A DNA stretch of 7,479 bases from Candidatus Kapaibacterium sp. (GTDB lineage Bacteria; Bacteroidota; Ignavibacteria; Kapaibacteriales; UBA2268). The DNA is taken from contig CALHRB010000001.1 of NCBI GenBank assembly GCA_938038165.1, forward strand, positions 1 through 7,479, in the 5' to 3' direction. Shown in pieces: positions 5,356 through 7,479 of this stretch. Each line of letters begins with the position of its first letter. Position 1 is the stretch's first letter. The notes beneath the pieces were generated by a model. It did no database searches. It was not told where the DNA came from and worked only from the letters and a program-made list of their open reading frames with translations. A program made the position numbers and the translations under genes.

Positions 5356-7479
5356 TTAATTCAAACGATTTTGATGTTTTTGTGGAATAATGAATTTAAA
5401 ATTACTTCCCTTGCCATACTCACTTTCAACCCAAATTCTGCCACCATGTCGCTCAACGAATTCACGGCAAATCATCAGACCCAAACCGGTTCCTTTTTCA
5501 TGATTGGTCCCTAAAGTTGTGAAATGTGTTTCATATTTAAAGAGCTTATTAATATCTTTCTTAGAAATACCTATACCAGTATCTTTAATTGAGAACTGAA
5601 TGAAATCTCCCTGATTGACTGCATCAATTTCAATAAAACCTCCATTATTTGTAAATTTTATAGCATTCGTTATAAGGTTTCTGAAGGTTGTTGTAATCAT
5701 ATTCCTGTCTGCATATATCATCAAATCGGAACTAATTTTATTGGAAATTGTTATGGATTTATTTTCTGTGAATATATCAAGAGCTTTAAGAACGTTGTCA
5801 ACTATATTTCTTGCGTGAATAAATTCAGCATTATACTCGGTTTTCCCTGATTCTGATAATGCCCAGTTTAAAAGATTTTCCAGCAGGTCTCTAAGATTAG
5901 TTGAAGAAATCTTTAATTTTTTCAGATGCTGTCTGATTTTTTCGATGTCATTTTTGTCAATATACAAAGAGATAAAATCGGTGCTCGTCATCATAACAGT
6001 TAAAGTATTTCTCAAATCATGGGCAATAATATAAAGGAATTTGTCTTTTGTTGTATTTGCCTCAAGGAGACTTTTTTCAGATTCAACAAGTTTAAGGTTA
6101 GCTATTTCGAGCTCTCTGTTTTTCAACTCAAGCATAACATTTGTTTTCTTCTTGTTGAGATAAAGCTTATACATAGTAAAAGTCGAAATTAAGATCAAGC
6201 CGGAAATTAAGAACCAAAAAGTTCTGAATTTAGTTTCATTTTCGATTTGAATAGCTTTAGCTTGGTTTTCACTGCGAAGCAACTCATTTTCTTTGATTTT
6301 TTTCTCGGTGTCATATTTCACCTGCATTTCTGTGATTCTTTTGTTTGTTTCCTCGTTAATAAGAGAATCTTTCAAGCTAACGAATCTTTGATAATATTCA
6401 TCTGAAATTTTTTGCTTACCTATGGCAGTATAATAGATTGCAAAGCTGTAGTAATTTGCGGCAACAAGATCTCTAAATCCTTTTTCGTTACTGTAATTAA
6501 GGCTTCTGTTTAAAAACTGATAGGCACTTTCATATTTACCAAGTTTGGTATAGATGCTGCCAATGTTCATAATTGATATGGCAATATCTCTGGTGCTTCC
6601 TGATTTTTCGTGTAATTCTAAAGATTTTTCATAATAACTTAAGGCTTTTGAATATTGTCCGAGGGCATCATAACAATTGCCAATGTTGTTATAATTTTTT
6701 GCCACGGATTCTATGTCGTTAATTTTAAGGGCTGTATTCAAGCTCTTTTCGTAATACTGAATTGCAATATTGAAATCATTTTTTGATTTGAATATCGTGC
6801 CAATGTTGTTATAAATCCTTGCTGTAGCTCTTTTATCTCCTAATTCTTCATTAATTTTTAATGTTTTATTATAAAATTCCAAAGCTTTATCAAAATTTTT
6901 TAAATAGCTATAAGTAATTCCAATACTGTTATAGGAATTCCCAAGAGATTCCTTGTCGCCGATCATTTCTTTGATTTCCAGAGATTTCAGGAAATTATTG
7001 AGTGCATTTTGATAATCATTTTTACTTAAGTAAAGATTACCAAGATTATGATAAATAGAAGCTATACCTGATTTATCTCCCAACAATTCTCTGATTGCAA
7101 GGGATTTTTGGAAATATTCGATAGAATTATCAATGAGACCCAAATTACGGTAAGTAATACCTATGTTATTCAGAATATCGGATAGTTCTAATTTATCACC
7201 TAGGTATTCAATAATTTTTTGAGCCATAATTAGATAATTTAGAGCTTTGTAATAATTACCAAGCTCATAAAATCCATTGGCGGCTATTTTTGTAAAATGA
7301 AATTCTGCATTTTTATCTTCGAGGTATCTGGCAAGTTCAATGCCATCAATAGCATATTTTAAACTCTTTTCGGGTGCAAGTATTAAATTTGCATCTGCAA
7401 GCTTTTGCAGAATTGCAATTTTATCTTTACCATCAACTTGTTTAAGCTTGAATTCAAGACTTTCTATGCTTGTTTGAGC
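5356..7479 (-). CDS. TPR-repeat sensor histidine kinase (5' end beyond the window)
   Basis: A membrane sensor kinase of a two-component system; 707 residues are visible and the N-terminus is missing. Numbered from the window edge, residues ~19-370 are tetratricopeptide repeats, at least seven with an exact 40-residue period (recurring GDK...YNNIG..Y...A..YYEKSL). A polar, probably coiled-coil linker follows (~370-418), then one membrane segment at 421-441 (FWFLISGLILISTFTMYKLYL), a second coiled coil, and the kinase core. The core has an H-box FLYIIAHDLRN with phospho-acceptor His487, an N-box RNLITNAIKFTNNGG (Asn601, Asn605), G1 DTGIGIS (633-639), an F-like box LFKYE (645-650) and G2 GTGLGL (663-668). 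All catalytic boxes are intact. By family analogy the missing N-terminus should carry a signal peptide, placing the TPRs in the periplasm. No receiver domain is fused and no response regulator is adjacent in the window. The ATG at 7225-7227 is internal (see finding). The signal sensed is unknown. Confidence 0.93.
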   Translation of the reverse strand, partial: AQTSIESLEFKLKQVDGKDKIAILQKLADANLILAPEKSLKYAIDGIELARYLEDKNAEFHFTKIAANGFYELGNYYKALNYLIMAQKIIEYLGDKLELSDILNNIGITYRNLGLIDNSIEYFQKSLAIRELLGDKSGIASIYHNLGNLYLSKNDYQNALNNFLKSLEIKEMIGDKESLGNSYNSIGITYSYLKNFDKALEFYNKTLKINEELGDKRATARIYNNIGTIFKSKNDFNIAIQYYEKSLNTALKINDIESVAKNYNNIGNCYDALGQYSKALSYYEKSLELHEKSGSTRDIAISIMNIGSIYTKLGKYESAYQFLNRSLNYSNEKGFRDLVAANYYSFAIYYTAIGKQKISDEYYQRFVSLKDSLINEETNKRITEMQVKYDTEKKIKENELLRSENQAKAIQIENETKFRTFWFLISGLILISTFTMYKLYLNKKKTNVMLELKNRELEIANLKLVESEKSLLEANTTKDKFLYIIAHDLRNTLTVMMTSTDFISLYIDKNDIEKIRQHLKKLKISSTNLRDLLENLLNWALSESGKTEYNAEFIHARNIVDNVLKALDIFTENKSITISNKISSDLMIYADRNMITTTFRNLITNAIKFTNNGGFIEIDAVNQGDFIQFSIKDTGIGISKKDINKLFKYETHFTTLGTNHEKGTGLGLMICREFVERHGGRIWVESEYGKGSNFKFIIPQKHQNRLN
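6358..7425 (-). repeat. Degenerate 120-bp tandem repeats encoding 40-residue TPR units
   Basis: Within the kinase gene, the Asp (or equivalent) of the 'GDK' landmark recurs at exactly 40-residue (120-bp) steps, at visible residues 55, 95, 135, 175, 215, 255, 295 and 335. A divergent first unit of 36 residues runs from residue 19. Short nucleotide echoes such as 'gccaatgttgttataa' recur near 6679 and 6800, with diverged copies in other units. The 40-residue period (rather than the canonical 34) matches the longer TPR subtype seen in MalT-like and kinesin-light-chain-like arrays. Confidence 0.85.

Noticed and set aside
5615..5818. 67-codon + strand ORF opposite the kinase ATP-binding domain
   Set aside because: It is antisense to the conserved N-box region. 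Its hydrophobic appearance follows from the complementary codons and no ribosome site was seen.

Overview
This AT-rich window looks like chromosomal DNA from the Bacteroidota/Ignavibacteriota (FCB) group. The clues are two secreted proteins with type IX secretion (T9SS) C-terminal sorting domains, a TPR sensor histidine kinase of the architecture common in that group, and weak or absent Shine-Dalgarno sequences at some genes. The lineage is inferred from gene content, since no rRNA or marker gene is present.

Layout. Positions 1-222 hold no supportable gene and form the leader of a + strand gene. That gene (223-2676) encodes an 817-residue secreted protein with seven Asp-box (BNR-like) motifs and a T9SS tail. 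A convergent intergenic region (2677-2884) contains a perfect 12-bp stem hairpin, suited to stopping transcription from both sides, and a weaker hairpin directly after the facing gene. Three genes then run on the - strand. In transcription order they are a TPR-repeat membrane histidine kinase (stop at 5356, reading frame still open at the right edge, 7479), a biotin carboxylase subunit of an acyl-CoA carboxylase (3801-5285), and a small secreted protein with a T9SS-like tail (2885-3778).

How the genes relate. The carboxylase and the small secreted protein are 22 nt apart and probably share a transcript. A 70-nt, extremely AT-rich gap separates the kinase from the carboxylase. No biochemical link between the three is evident: the carboxylase has no carboxyltransferase or biotin carrier beside it, and the kinase has no response regulator beside it within the window. 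The shared theme is cell-surface export, because both secreted proteins would use the same T9SS machinery encoded elsewhere.

Main correction. The first ATG visible in the kinase gene (7225-7227) is not its start: the frame continues open for 84 more codons to the window edge and encodes further TPR sequence. I found no mobile element, CRISPR array, RNA gene or clearly novel system; this is mostly ordinary chromosomal content.
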